From positions 15,611,531-15,675,530 of the forward strand of contig CM042157.1 in NCBI GenBank assembly GCA_023376005.1: a stretch of DNA of 64,000 bases. Reading direction: 5' to 3'. Made by a program: the position numbers and the translations under genes. Shown one piece after another: positions 44,846 through 56,574 of this stretch. Below the pieces are notes generated by a model. That model made no database searches. It was not told where the DNA came from and saw nothing but the letters and a program-made list of their open reading frames with translations. The stretch comes from Doryteuthis pealeii (taxonomy: Eukaryota > Mollusca > Cephalopoda > Myopsida > Loliginidae). Each line of letters begins with the position of its first letter. The stretch's first letter is position 1.

Positions 44846-45018
44846 GGCAGCTATGATGTAATGGTTATAGTCATGGAAAATGGACATGGAAACACAAGTT
44901 CAAATGCTGGATGAGGCTGGTTACATTTCACATAGTGCTATTAAATGATTCTTCTTCTAGCTATGTGTAAAAAATACGGCAGACGGCTCTTTAGTCTTTC
45001 TCCTCAAACTGGAAAATC
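44846..45018 (+). mobile_element. SINE family 1, old copy, C
   Basis: The counterpart of 3,285-3,465, with GATGTAATGGTTATAGTCAT as the A-box region. Confidence 0.65.
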
Positions 45019-45082
45019 TATTGTTACAGCAGATTTCAAAAATTCAGCCTATTCATCAATTTGACTTTATTTAATTATAGAG

Positions 45083-45535
45083 TAATATTGCTTAGTTAGG
45101 ACTAACAACCTGGACATAGCATTATTGCTTAGTTAGGACTATCAACCATGGCATAGCCTTATTGCTTAATTAGGACTAGAAACCAAGGACTACCATTATT
45201 GCTTAATTAGGACTAACAATCATGGCATAGCATTATTGCTTAGTTAGGACTAACAACCTGGACATAGCATTATTGCTTAGTTAGGACTAACAAGCTTCCA
45301 ATAGCATTATTGCTTAATTAGGACTAACAACCTGGACATAGCATTATTGCTTAGTTAGGACTATCAGCCACGGCATAGCCTTATTGCTTAATTAGGACAA
45401 GAAACCAAGGACTACCATTATTGCTTAATTAGGATTAACAGTCATGGCATAACATTATTGCTTAGTTAGGACTAACAACCATCCAATAGCATTATTGCTT
45501 AATTAGGACTAACAACCTGGACATAGTTGGTCTTA
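45083..45535. repeat. Tandem array, 37-bp unit, C allele
   Basis: The counterpart of 3,531-4,045. Units carry more variants than in A (ATCATGGCATAGC, AAACCAAGGACTACC, AGCTTCCAATAGC), and a block of variant units appears twice, suggesting amplification of a multi-unit block. Confidence 0.9.
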
Positions 45536-45587
45536 TTATTTATTAGTATACAGTTTATTTTATCAGAGAAGATGTGTGTATATATAT

Positions 45588-45625
<38 letters not shown>

Positions 45626-46055
45626 CTTTTTTTAAAGGCTGATGTGAGAAAATACTAAAGAAGGGAGTTGCACAAAAAATAGATGATAAAAATATCAAAT
45701 ATTATATTTCAAAAGAAGTAAAAAAAAAAAAGAAGAAATTGTATTGACAGTGTATTTTATGTAATATGAGTTGTACCTTTTACATAGCGCTAATACTCTT
45801 GGGAAAGGTATGAATCCACTTATTCTCTCAACCACCAATGGGTAAACAGTAGAGCAGACTGGGATCTTTTACCTTGGTATGGCAACTGGTCTAGGAGAAG
45901 GAAAACTCTGAATTCAAATCTGTTAAACTTCACTTAAAAATTTAACTTGTGTCACATCCTGCTCGTGCGGAGGGGTTGGTAAATAAATAGAAGCAAAGAT
46001 ATAAGGGGAAAGTAAAAGTCAAGAACACAGTTTTGAAAGGATTAAGCTTTTTTTT
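45536..46055. other. C-specific replacement segment
   Basis: About 520 bp here replaces about 150 bp in A (4,045-4,195). It contains (AT)n runs (45,574-45,626) and a SINE fragment, and is otherwise unassigned. Confidence 0.6.
45775..45988 (+). mobile_element. SINE family 1, 3' part, C-specific
   Basis: Blocks TACATAGCGCTAATACTC, GGGAAAGGTATGAATCCACT, GAGCAGACTGGGATCTTTTA, AACTGGTCTAGGAGAAGG and TGTGTCACATCCTGCTCGTG, ending GGGGTTGGTAAATAAATAG. It has no tRNA head. It is absent from A. Confidence 0.7.
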
Positions 46056-46237
46056 TATTGCAATTAACTTTGTTATTTCTACAACGCATTAGAAACAACA
46101 CTAAAACATAAGCCACCCAGTGAGACTCAAATTCACATGCTTTTCACCTCAGAGAAACCTTCTTAAATACACCACATATTTATTTATCTAAGTTGCTAAG
46201 GTTTTATGCTCCACCAATCTATGACATTGGGCACTAC

Positions 46238-46412
46238 CACCACATGTCAATTTTCATAAATTAATATTCATAGAAGATATATGAATCCCCCCACTCTATT
46301 ACATGTCAATTTTCATAGAGTAGTATCTATAGAAAATATATGAATCCCCACTCTACTACATGTCAATTTTCATAGAAAATATATGAACCCCCACTCTACC
46401 ACATGTAGAATA
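46238..46412. repeat. Short tandem motif, C allele
   Basis: Three to four units of about 40-50 bp contain ACATGTCAATTTTCATA and ATATATGAA with CCCACTCTA. A has one unit fewer. Confidence 0.7.
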
Positions 46413-46824
46413 AAATAACACTAGATGGGTCAGCATGCCATTAAAATCGATCAATCAATTTTCCAAGCTAACATCAACTGTCTCTGTTTAATCTTGTGGA
46501 TATTATTCAGTCTTTCAGATTGTAATATGGATCACACACAAAGACATTATCAGTTTTCTATCACATTCTGTCTAATGGCCAACATCTAACTCTGCTGTCT
46601 ATGTTCTTCTTGTGACCAACTATTGTGGATGTTGGGCGGGGAAGAGACCACAGCCTCACCTGGCAGCCAAAGTGCCACTGCCATGGTCTGCCACTCTCTA
46701 TCTAACTCTTGATGGCTTCCTTGAGTATATGAGTATATGAGCAACAAATTCTGTAAAAGAAAACTGCCCTTCTCATATGAACCACCGAGAATCAAATTAC
46801 TTAAAAAATATTTCTTATATAATA
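46413..46824. other. Unassigned stretch
   Basis: No gene is visible. The counterpart is 4,505-4,911. Confidence 0.5.
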
Positions 46825-47190
46825 TTAATTTGTGTGAAGACTAGCATCTCCATATTAGTTTTTAATTAGATTTTAGCAAAGGTGTTTGTTAATCTTACTC
46901 AGGTGCCTTCAGATGAAGGCAAATGCATGTGCTTGGACTCGTTACTAAGGTTACCGATCCCCCACCTCTCTGATTACAAAGAAAAGGGAATGATGTTTTT
47001 TGGACAACATTCTATATTCTGTAGAGATTAAATCCCTTGCATCCCAAATAGTACTGCAAATAGTCACAATAAGGTGTGGTCAAAGTCGCATATAAAAGAC
47101 CGGTATAGAGGTGTGTGGTGTAATGGTTATAGTCATAGGAAATGGACTCGTTGGCCTGAGTTCAAATCTTGGACAAAGCTGTTTGCATTT
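46825..47190 (+). mobile_element. Composite repeat ending in a SINE head, copy 1 in C
   Basis: The counterpart of 4,912-5,285. Here the A box is GTGTAATGGTT, a better consensus than in A. Confidence 0.7.
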
Positions 47191-48746
47191 AAAATCTTAA
47201 TAATGGAGATTCACTTCTGGTTTTTGTCTGTAACAAAAACTATGTCACTGCTTATGTCACATTACCCAAAATCGTCATAACATAGAATAAATACACTCAA
47301 AATTTGAACATGCAACATTAGACAGTCCTCATTGTTTTTTAAAACAAGTTTTAATAAATACAGGACTGGTATTATATATCTATATATAGTTTGTTTTATT
47401 TTAATACATATTTAAAGTTTACATTTCAAATTGTTTTATTTTTTAATCCTTTAATGAATTTGATGATTTTACTTACTTAGGGTACAAACTCGCTGACATT
47501 GAATTTTTTACTCCCACCCCTCAGGCAATATGTTTAAAAATCTATTTTTACATCGCCCAGAGGGTGTTTTTTTATTTTGATAGTAACACTAATACTATAA
47601 GTAAGCATCCTTGTTTACTGACTTCTGACCGTAGTAGTGCCAAAGACTTATTTATTATTTATTACATACATTAAAAATAACCCTTTCATACTCATTGAAA
47701 GTAACTGTTCGATAAGCATCAAAGTGCACATCACTCAAAATCAGTTATGCTACACTGGCCAAATCAGCAGGAGGCCACTGGCTGTTAGTGAAAGGACAGA
47801 GAGAATAGGGATTCATGGACCATCTCCATTCCGTTCTCCAAACAATGTGACAATAGCCCTGTGGAACTGGAAAATCTAGCAGATCATAAGAGATGAAGAT
47901 TGACATGTCATCAGGGTATGATGACTTTCGAGACTGACTATGATCATGCCCAGAAGGAGCAGCACAAGCCCAAGTAATAGATGCATAAGAAACCCCCATC
48001 AGCAGATGACAGAATTCTATGCACAATATGTTTGTGTGTGTGTGTGAGTCTGTTTATGTGTGTCTGTGTGTGTAAGGGGGATGATGCTTCAATTCAAACT
48101 CCAATCCCAAAAGTGGATCCACAAAATCAATCTTATCATCGAAGGTTGATATGCCATCAAACAAAACAAAAAAAATCTAACACTAAGTAAACCTTAAGAA
48201 AATACAAGGTAAATTCACATAAACACATTAAAACATTTCGCAGATGCTTATAACAAACATGTCACAATTATCTATCTATACATATATAAAGGGCAGGTGT
48301 GTGTCTCTGTATGTCCGGAGGAAACTTCAAAAATAAAACAATTAACAACAAAGTAAATATATATACACATTAAATATCACCAGGGATTGGTTTTTAAGTA
48401 AAAATAATGAAGATTTGATTTATATTCGTCATTTTCTATAAAAATAAATAAAAATAGGGACTTATCTTTGAGACAAATTCATATATGGTGCTTGTCGACT
48501 TGCAGACTTTCTATTGAAATTACTTGGCCTTTATTGAGGCTAATATATTGTGTATTTTATGTCATAGAATATTGCATTTTATCTTTTATTTTAACACAAT
48601 TTATTCACAGGGACATGTAAAAAAAAAAATACATTTTATTTCATTTTAGGTGACTTAGAATCCCCCATACATAAGCCACCCTTCCCTCCACCTTATTGGC
48701 CACCTCCTGGCAAAAGACAAAAAAATAAATAAAAGACAAGTAATTT

Positions 48747-48792
<46 letters not shown>

Positions 48793-48795
48793 CAA
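47191..48795. other. Unassigned, counterpart of 5,286-6,884
   Basis: No gene is visible. It includes the dispersed repeat (about 47,190-47,600), a GT-rich tract near 48,030-48,075, the GGTTGATATGCC tail motif at about 48,143 and an AT run at 48,749-48,790. Confidence 0.5.
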
Positions 48796-49062
48796 AGCCC
48801 ACAGCATGAGCAGGATGCGAGACACGGTCAATTTTTTAAGTGGAGTTGAACAGGTTTAAATTTTCCTTCTCCTACATTGGTTTCCTAGCCAAGGTTAAAG
48901 TGTCCAGTCTGCCTAACTATTTACCCATAGCTGGAGGGAGAGTGGCTGGATGCATGTCTTTCCCAAGGGTATTAGCGCTATGTGAAATGCAAAGAGCCAG
49001 GTTTTAAACTCTGTTTGACGAGTCCATTTCCTACAACATTATCCATTACACCACGCGCCTCT

Positions 49063-49064
<2 letters not shown>
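48796..49064 (-). mobile_element. SINE family 1, C copy
   Basis: The counterpart of 6,885-7,148. Confidence 0.8.

Positions 49065-49065
<1 letters not shown>

Positions 49066-49109
<44 letters not shown>
49066..49109. repeat. (AT)n microsatellite
   Basis: The counterpart of 7,149-7,222, shorter and without the GTAT interruptions. Confidence 0.9.
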
Positions 49110-49111
<2 letters not shown>

Positions 49112-49251
49112 TAAAGAAAAAGGATTAAAAATCGGCCATTTTGCGGTTAAAGATCTATTTCTGCCCACAGGTATCTGTGTATCCCTATGAGTTTCATCAG
49201 ACCGCTAACTTTATATATATACAGGGCGTTCGGGATAACTTCTTTTTTTTT

Positions 49252-49390
49252 GCTGATGGTAGGTGTGGTGCTACACCTCAGACGCTGAAATAATCTCATT
49301 GGTCTAGCACTAGTGAAAAGGGAATAGACTCTATCGCTGTATGGTTCTTACCGACTTTAGGCCGACACGACGACTTTACTTTTACTTACT
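49252..49390 (+). mobile_element. SINE family 2, 3' part, C copy
   Basis: The counterpart of 7,360-7,498. It is followed by about 40 bp (ending GGGTTAGAAACCATC) that A lacks. Confidence 0.7.
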
Positions 49391-49457
49391 CAGATGAGCA
49401 GTAGGGTTAGAAACCATCTTAAGAGATCCAGGAAAGGTAATTCTATTTATTATTGTT

Positions 49458-49742
49458 TATATATATTTACCAACTCCTCCGCACGAGCAGGATGTGACAC
49501 AAGGTCAATTTCTTAAGCGGAGCTCAACAGGTTTGAATTCAGAGTTTTCCTTCACCTAGACATGGTTACCTAGCCAGAGTCCAGTCTGCCCTGCTATTTA
49601 CCCATAACTAGAGGGAGAGTAAGATTCATACCTTTCCCAAGGGTATTAGCGCCAAGTGAAATGCAATTACCGCGTCCAGGATTTGAACTCGGGGCGACGA
49701 GTCCATTTCCCATGACTTTAACCATTACACCACGCGATTCTT
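49458..49742 (-). mobile_element. SINE family 1, full length, C-specific insertion
   Basis: On the minus strand: head with GGTGTAATGGTTAAAGTCAT, B box GAGTTCAAATCCTGGACG, body and the tail TGTGTCACATCCTGCTCGTG with GGAGTTGGTAAATATAT. It is flanked by TTTATTATTGTTTATA (left) and TTTATCATTGTTTATA (right), a 16-bp target duplication with one mismatch. A has the single uninterrupted site at about 7,523-7,538. The well-preserved sequence points to a recent insertion. Confidence 0.9.
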
Positions 49743-50209
49743 ACTTTATCATTGTTTATAAGTAGCCAAAGGATGAAAAGAGATGATGTTTATGTCGTTG
49801 CTATTGAATAACAGTACAAAAGAAATTATTTGTTTTTTTTTGGTTTTTTTTCCATTATTTAAACCGATCAGTGAAAGATGAAATTTAAAGACACAATGAA
49901 TCATATTTAAATCAGTGTTATATATCAAAGACTGACTCTTTATTCTTTCTTCTGTGAATCATCCTCTTGAAACAATCAACATTCCATTTTGTGATTCACA
50001 TCTTAAAATCAATATTTAATGAATCATGTGTACACAGGGAGAATGCATTACAAGGTTGAGTGTGTCACTCTCTGATAAATAAAACAAGCACTTGTGTGAC
50101 TCTTATGGAATCACGTAGAGATAATTGATACTCATGGGTTCTGAAATCAGAAAACAAGAGAAGAAAAAAAACAATACATCTTTCTGGACAAAATAAAATG
50201 GTTTCATAT

Positions 50210-50492
50210 GTTGTATATCCTTCTCATTTACTTCTTTACTTCTATTCTTCTATTCTTCTTCTGACGTCTTTGATATCTTAAGTTCTTCTAGATCGGTCTC
50301 TTCTAGCGTCTGGACTTCTCTTGGGGACTTCGTGTCTGGTCTTCCATTGGGGATTTCTCTTTATCAGAAGCCCTGTGTCATTGGTAGTTTTTAAGATAAT
50401 AACACAAGACTTTGATTTACTTAGATCATATTTTATTCTTGAAATCTCCCACCAGACTACCTGTGCAGATCGGGGCGGAGCGTGTGTAACAC
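50210..50492 (-). mobile_element. LTR-like terminal repeat candidate, C copy
   Basis: The counterpart of 7,980-8,265. On the minus strand it would start TGTTACACACGCTCC and end ATATACAACA, with AATAAAATATG inside. Confidence 0.35.
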
Positions 50493-50834
50493 GACTCACC
50501 ACCGTCGTGGTTTTGGGCCGACTGACTAAAATCTATTTCTAATCTAAACCGGAAGAGGGTCTCCTCCACCAATTCTCACGGTATCCACCGGAAAGGATCA
50601 GGATGAGGTCAAGCCTTGTCACTGATCCTTCAAGGCCGTGGGCTGCAACTTATAGCAGCCATTTTGATTTCTACACTACTGTAAATAATTATTAGGAATC
50701 TAATAATTATGAAACATATACAAAGTCCTCCAAAGATTTCAAATTACTTAATATATAAGTGAGCTAAGGAAGAACATCAATTATTTTTGAAAGACTATGA
50801 ATCTACACTTCAATCTAGGAGCAAGCTTGGGCAA

Positions 50835-53110
50835 GGTTGTATGAAAGAGCAATAATTTCCCATGCAGCAAGTCTCCCCTCTCAGAGCAAGGGTCAATACA
50901 AATTGGCACCATTCAAAACCCTTCCAAAGATTTATGAATACAGAAGTCAGAAATAGAAGACCTGCAGATGAGATCCGTTATTTTTTGTAATATCCTGAAT
51001 CTACATTTAGATCTTGAAGCAGATATGGCAAGGTTGCATAAAAGGGTAACAGTTGTACATACAACATTTCTCACTTCTTATTTGCAAAAATAATCAATGT
51101 GCATCATTATTACACTTCTTATAATCCTGTGATAAAAACAAACAAGATAAAGATGTTTCTCTGAATGTTTGAGATGAGGCTTGATGATTAGTATTATCTG
51201 TGTTATTCGGACTATTGTCCCCATCTTCATTGTTATTTGTACAACGTTTCGGCCGATATACCCTCCGGCCTTCTTCAGGTATTTCTTGTCGGACTTGGGA
51301 ATCTTCTTTTTGAACTCAGGAACTTTCTTGTCGTAATCGGGAGCCATCATGGAACTTTGAACCTAACCCTTTATTTAGTCCACGGGGGTATCCTGTTCTC
51401 ATTCCGCTAACCATAGCTGGGGTAGGAGTCGTGTTAATTATTTTTCTATGTTACTGATAATATTTCTCTAAATTTTTGAGATAAGGCTTGATAATTAGTA
51501 TTATTTTGATTATTCAGACTATTGTCTTCATATTTGAAGAACGTTTCAGCCAATGTGACCTTCTTCTTCAGGTATATCTTGTCAGACTCGGGAACCTTCT
51601 TGAACTTGGGAACCTTCTTTTCGAACTCTGGAACCTTCTTGTTGTAATCAGGAGCCAACACGGAACTTTGAACCTAACCCTTTATTCAGTCCATCGATAC
51701 AATCCAATTGGACACATAGCATAGTGGATAAAGTAACATAGAATGATAATTAACACAGCTTAACACCTATATTTCAGCTATGGTTAGCATAATGAGAACA
51801 GGTTACACCCCTGAATTGAATAAAGGGTTGGGTTCAAAGTTCCAATTACAACAAGAAGGTTCTTGAGTCCAACAACAAATACCTGAAGAAGGCCGGAAGG
51901 CACATTGGCCAAAACGTTGTACAGATAACAATAAAGATGAGGACAATAGTCCGAATAATCCAAATAATACTAATGATGATAATCTTTAAGAATTCTTGTA
52001 TTAGAAGTCAGATCTAAATTCCCCTTCAGAACAATCATTTTTGAATTTTAAACCAGATTCTTCTTGAGGACTTGTTTTAAATTTTGAATAGTGGTACTAT
52101 TGTTGCATACCCTTTTCATTACTTACTCCTATTCTTCTCCTGGCGTCTTTGACATCTTACGTCTTCTTCTAACATCTTGACTTCATCTTGGTGGTCGGTC
52201 GCTCTTAACTCATTTCTTCTTCTAATCAGTCTTGTTACCAAGACATTCATTAATCCCAAGACCGTGTTATTTTTCTTAAATTTTTATTTACTTAACTAAA
52301 CATTTCATGTAACTAAATATCTGACTAACATAGCGCGCGTATACAGTGTAAGTTCCAGTTAAGGCAGGACATCCTCTCTGCCTGACGTCCAACTGAAAAC
52401 TGAGGACCCAACCAGGTCCCACGTGACTTCACGTATTTCGCAGGCTTTCTGTACTATTCCATGGAAAGTCCTGCCCGTGATATGAAAAGGGTCATCCCTT
52501 TAGAAATACAGGGGATTGACAATAATCTTATGCAACCGCATAGATTATGTAACACTATTGATTCCATTGGGATATTTTTTGTGTCCACTATTAGTCAAGA
52601 GATTGTAATCCCAACTAGTTTATTAGGGTAAAGTGAACACAAATATCACAGCAAGATATTCAACTTGGTTCACCAATTCTATTATTGTATGAAAGAGTAA
52701 CAAATGTCCCTGCTACAAGACTGCCCTCTTATTTTCACCAATAATCATTGTGCATTGTTATTGTAGCTCATGTGATTCTGTAATAAAATCAAACTAGATG
52801 ATGACAATAATCTCAAAGAATTCTTGTATTAGAAATCTATATATACATAAGAAAGATTCTGTATGTCTGTATATTTGTTCAAAAACCAGGCACAAAAACC
52901 AGTTGCCCATGCAGCAAGTCTCTCCTCTTATTTATACCATCAATCAGTGTGCCCAGTTATTGTACCTCCTGTAATTCTGTGATAAAAACAAACAAGAGGG
53001 GGATGATAATCTCAAAGAATTCTTGTATTAGAAATTAGATCTAAATCCGCCTTTGGAACAATCATTTGGGAGATGACTCTTTGTTTAAATTTTAAAGCAG
53101 ACTCTTCTTG
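50835..53110. repeat. Local repeat-family cluster, C copy
   Basis: The counterpart of the 8,600-11,870 cluster, with one tandem unit missing (638 bp between anchors 52,771 and 53,253 against A). It contains the three Penelope-like fragments with hammerhead-like cores at 51,246-51,278 (minus), 51,543-51,571 (minus) and 51,883-51,915 (plus). Confidence 0.7.
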
Positions 53111-53701
53111 AGGACTTGTTTTGACTTTTAATTGACAGTCTTATTATTGATTCTATTGTGACAGCAAGATCATTGTCAGTGTGTATAAGGAAACGCTTTC
53201 AGGATTTAATGCTCTACCAGTGATTATAAAATGGTGAAAATGATATTCAATTGGGATCTATTGATGGTGGGAATGGCTGATTTGGGGAAGGTCATTGATT
53301 AATTTGATTGCCTTTGTTTTGTTTTGATCAGAAATAGAATATCAAGGGAAGAAAATAATCTGTGCTGATGGGGAAAAAAAGTTAATTAAATAAGACAAGG
53401 TGATTGGTTGTATTGTCTGAATTGTTTCGAACACCAAAAAAAAAAAAAAAAAAAAAATAATAATGATAATGATAATGATCACTTGTATTTTTCAATCTAA
53501 AATTTAATAGAAAAAAGTTAAAAATAGAAAAAAATCTATTAATAAAAATATGAAATAGCTGTAAAGTTTTAATTAAAAAATTACTCAGAGAATTATATTG
53601 TAAAAAAGTTGTTAGAGGGGAGAAAAGAAAGATTATTAAAAATCTAAAAGATCAGCAAAGATAGTAAAAGTATCTCCTTATAAACAAGCTTATGAAAAAA
53701 T

Positions 53702-53703
<2 letters not shown>

Positions 53704-53748
<45 letters not shown>

Positions 53749-53758
53749 GAGAGAGAGA
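53704..53758. repeat. (GA)n microsatellite
   Basis: The counterpart of 12,430-12,521, shorter. Confidence 0.9.
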
Positions 53759-53957
53759 ATTTTTTTTTCAATCTGTTTTAAAATATGCAGAAAAGGGTAA
53801 AAGAAATTTTCTGAAAAACAATGTGAAAAAATTTATTTTTATTTTTTTGAAATCTAATTTTAAAAGATTTTATTTTTATTCTATTTTATCTAATGACGTT
53901 AGCATAATTGATAACAGTAGCAGTTGGAAGATTAAAGTTGTATGGAAAAGAAAAAGA

Positions 53958-54330
53958 TGTAATATTAATTTGTGTGAAGACTAGCATCTCCGTATTAGTT
54001 TTTAATTAGATTTTAGCAAAGGTGTTTGTTAATCTTACTCAGGTGCCTTCAGATGAAGGCAAATGCATGTGCTTGGACTCGTTACTAAGGTTACCGATCC
54101 CCCACCTCTCTGATTACAAAGAAAAGGGAATGATGTTTTTTGGACAACATTCTAGATTTTGTAGAGATTAGATCCCTTGCATTCCAAATAGTACTGCAAA
54201 TAGTCACAATAAGGTGTGGTCAAAGTCATATATAAAAGACCGGTATAGAGGTGTGTGGTGTAATGGTTATAGTCATAGGAAATGGACTCATTGACCTGAG
54301 TTCGAATCTTGGACAAAGCTGTTTGCATTT
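53958..54330 (+). mobile_element. Composite repeat ending in a SINE head, copy 2 in C
   Basis: The counterpart of 12,722-13,097. Confidence 0.75.
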
Positions 54331-54505
54331 AACATAGCACTAATACCATAATAAGTAAGCATCCAACAACCTTCCCTCCAGCTATGGGTAAATAGCTGGG
54401 CAGACCTGACTCTTAACCTTGGCTTGGTAACCAGTCTAGGAGAAGGAAATCTCGGAAATCAAACCTGGTAAACTCCACATAAGAAATTGAACTTGTTAAA
54501 ACACA
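54246..54505 (+). mobile_element. SINE family 1, C copy
   Basis: The counterpart of 13,010-13,272, with B box GTTCGAATCTTGG, closer to the pol III consensus than in A. A small tandem repeat of GTTAAAACACACACAT follows (54,496-54,543). Confidence 0.8.
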
Positions 54506-55012
54506 CACATGTTAAAACACACACATGTTAAAACACACACATGAACAGACACCTGCACAGATACCCACACACTAACATACCTCCATACATTGCATCCAAA
54601 TAATACTGCAAATGGCCACAATAGGGTATAGTCAAAGTCACATATAAAAGAGCAGTAGAGAGAGAGAGGACCACTTTGGAACAGCAGGTGTATTGTTAGC
54701 AACCTGTAAGCATCCAACAACCCTTCCTCCAGCTATGGGTAAATAGCTGGGCAGACTTGACTCTTAACCTTGGCTAGGTAACCAGTCTAGGAGAAGGAAA
54801 TCTCGGAAATCAAACTTGGTAAACTCCACATAAGAAATTGACCTTGTTAAAACACATAAGCAGACACCCACACAGATATCTGCACACCAACACACCCACA
54901 TACATTGCATCCAAATAGTACTGCAAATGGCCACAAATAAAAGTCACATATAAAAGAGCAGTACAGAGAGAGGACCATTTTGGAACAGCAGGTGTATTGT
55001 TAGCAACCTGAA
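54354..55012. repeat. C-specific tandem duplication, unit about 310-350 bp
   Basis: The block from TAAGCATCCAACAAC to GTTAGCAACCTG occurs at 54,354-54,706 and again at 54,707-55,012. A has it once, interrupted by the LTR-type insertion. The second unit carries small deletions. Confidence 0.75.
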
Positions 55013-55634
55013 TCTTGTGTGCCAGACTAAACAAAGCTTTGGAAATAACAATAGCAATCTGTTTCAAAGGGCACATCACATGGTGTATTGGTTAACGAGT
55101 TTAAAAACCACTTCTGTTTTGTGCTCCATACTCCTGGCCTTGTACAAACCTAAGATGACAATTGCAATTTTTGAAGACTGATTTTAACTGTGTATCTGCT
55201 CCAATGTCAGTATGTTTGCGCATCGTCTTTTGGGTCTGCCTAAAACTAATTCAATCCACTTACAGGTGGTTGCCACTCTCCTCAATTGCACTCCCATTGC
55301 ACCCAAAGATGTAGGTCCAGAGTTAATATTTGAGGTGCCCTTAAAAAGAATACACCTCTTGCATGCTATGCCTATTCCTTATATAACACATATATTTAAG
55401 AATTTCCCAGGTGAGATAAGTAAATTAGAGTGGTTATTATGCTGACTTTCAGACTAATTCCCTTGGGAACATGTCTGAACCCCCTCATCCTGCCAGGAAT
55501 AGGTTAAATAGTACCACTACTGTTCTTCTACAAGGATGGCTTTGACATTGAATATCTCATGAAGGTTGATATGCCATTAAACAAAGAAACAAAAAAAATA
55601 GAGATTACTCAGATGACAAGCGAAATGGTTATTG
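55013..55634. other. Unassigned, counterpart of 14,025-14,640
   Basis: No gene is supported. The frame at 55,212-55,445 differs from its A counterpart mainly at amino-acid-changing sites. Confidence 0.5.
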
Positions 55635-55922
55635 CCTTGGTGTAATGATTATCATCATAGGAAATAGACTCAGAGACCCAAGTTCAAATCATGGACAAGG
55701 CTGTTTGCATTTCACATGTTGCTTATACCCTTGTGGAAGGTATGAATCCAACTATTCTCCCTCCAGCTATGAGTAAATAGTAAGGCAGACTGGGCTCTTT
55801 AACCTTGGTTAGGCAACCAGTCTAAAAGAAGGAAAAACTCTGAATTCAAACCTATTAAAAATCCACTTAAGAAATTGACCTTGTGTCACATCCTAGTCAT
55901 GTGGAAGGGTTGGTAAATATTT
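55635..55922 (+). mobile_element. SINE family 1, C copy
   Basis: The counterpart of 14,645-14,935, nearly identical. Confidence 0.85.
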
Positions 55923-56574
55923 ATGATATAATCTAGTAGAGATGCATAAAAATCTAAAAGGATGCAGAATTCATGCATCCCGGTGTTTTCCTTTTTTCTT
56001 CCTTAACCATTTCAACCTAACTGTAAATACATTTCAATAGTTTCTTAGAAACGAATTACATTGGGTTGGTTACAAGGTAGGGGTTAAACAGCTTTAAATA
56101 TTTCCACAGTTCATAAATAAAAACCCTACAATTAATTAAGAAACTTTAGTTAGGACCCATAAAATTTCCCGGAGACTCATTCAAGACAAATATGTGCATC
56201 CCAGGATGCACTAAATGAAAAAGCTATCAGTATCACTGATCTAGTGAACAACATGGCATATAGTGTTATTTCATATTGTAGAATTAAATCTTGTAAAGAA
56301 ACTATGTGAACAATTTTATTTACATTCCAAATTTAATAGATAATTATTCTGGGCCCTTTATATGAACAAAGATAAGGGAGGGAAAAAACAAGAGAGGTAG
56401 ATATGTTGGACAGACAGACAGACAAGTGTTGTCATCAGTTGCAATGGTTGGAAAACTAAATCATAAAGTATAAGGAAGTGTTTACTCTCCAGCTCATTAA
56501 GTCTTTGAGTAATTAAATTATATTTTCTAATTAATTTCTCAGCGGCAAAAGATCATTAAAGTTTAGAGACAAAC
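55923..56574. other. Unassigned stretch
   Basis: No gene is visible. The counterpart is 14,936-15,600. Confidence 0.5.
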
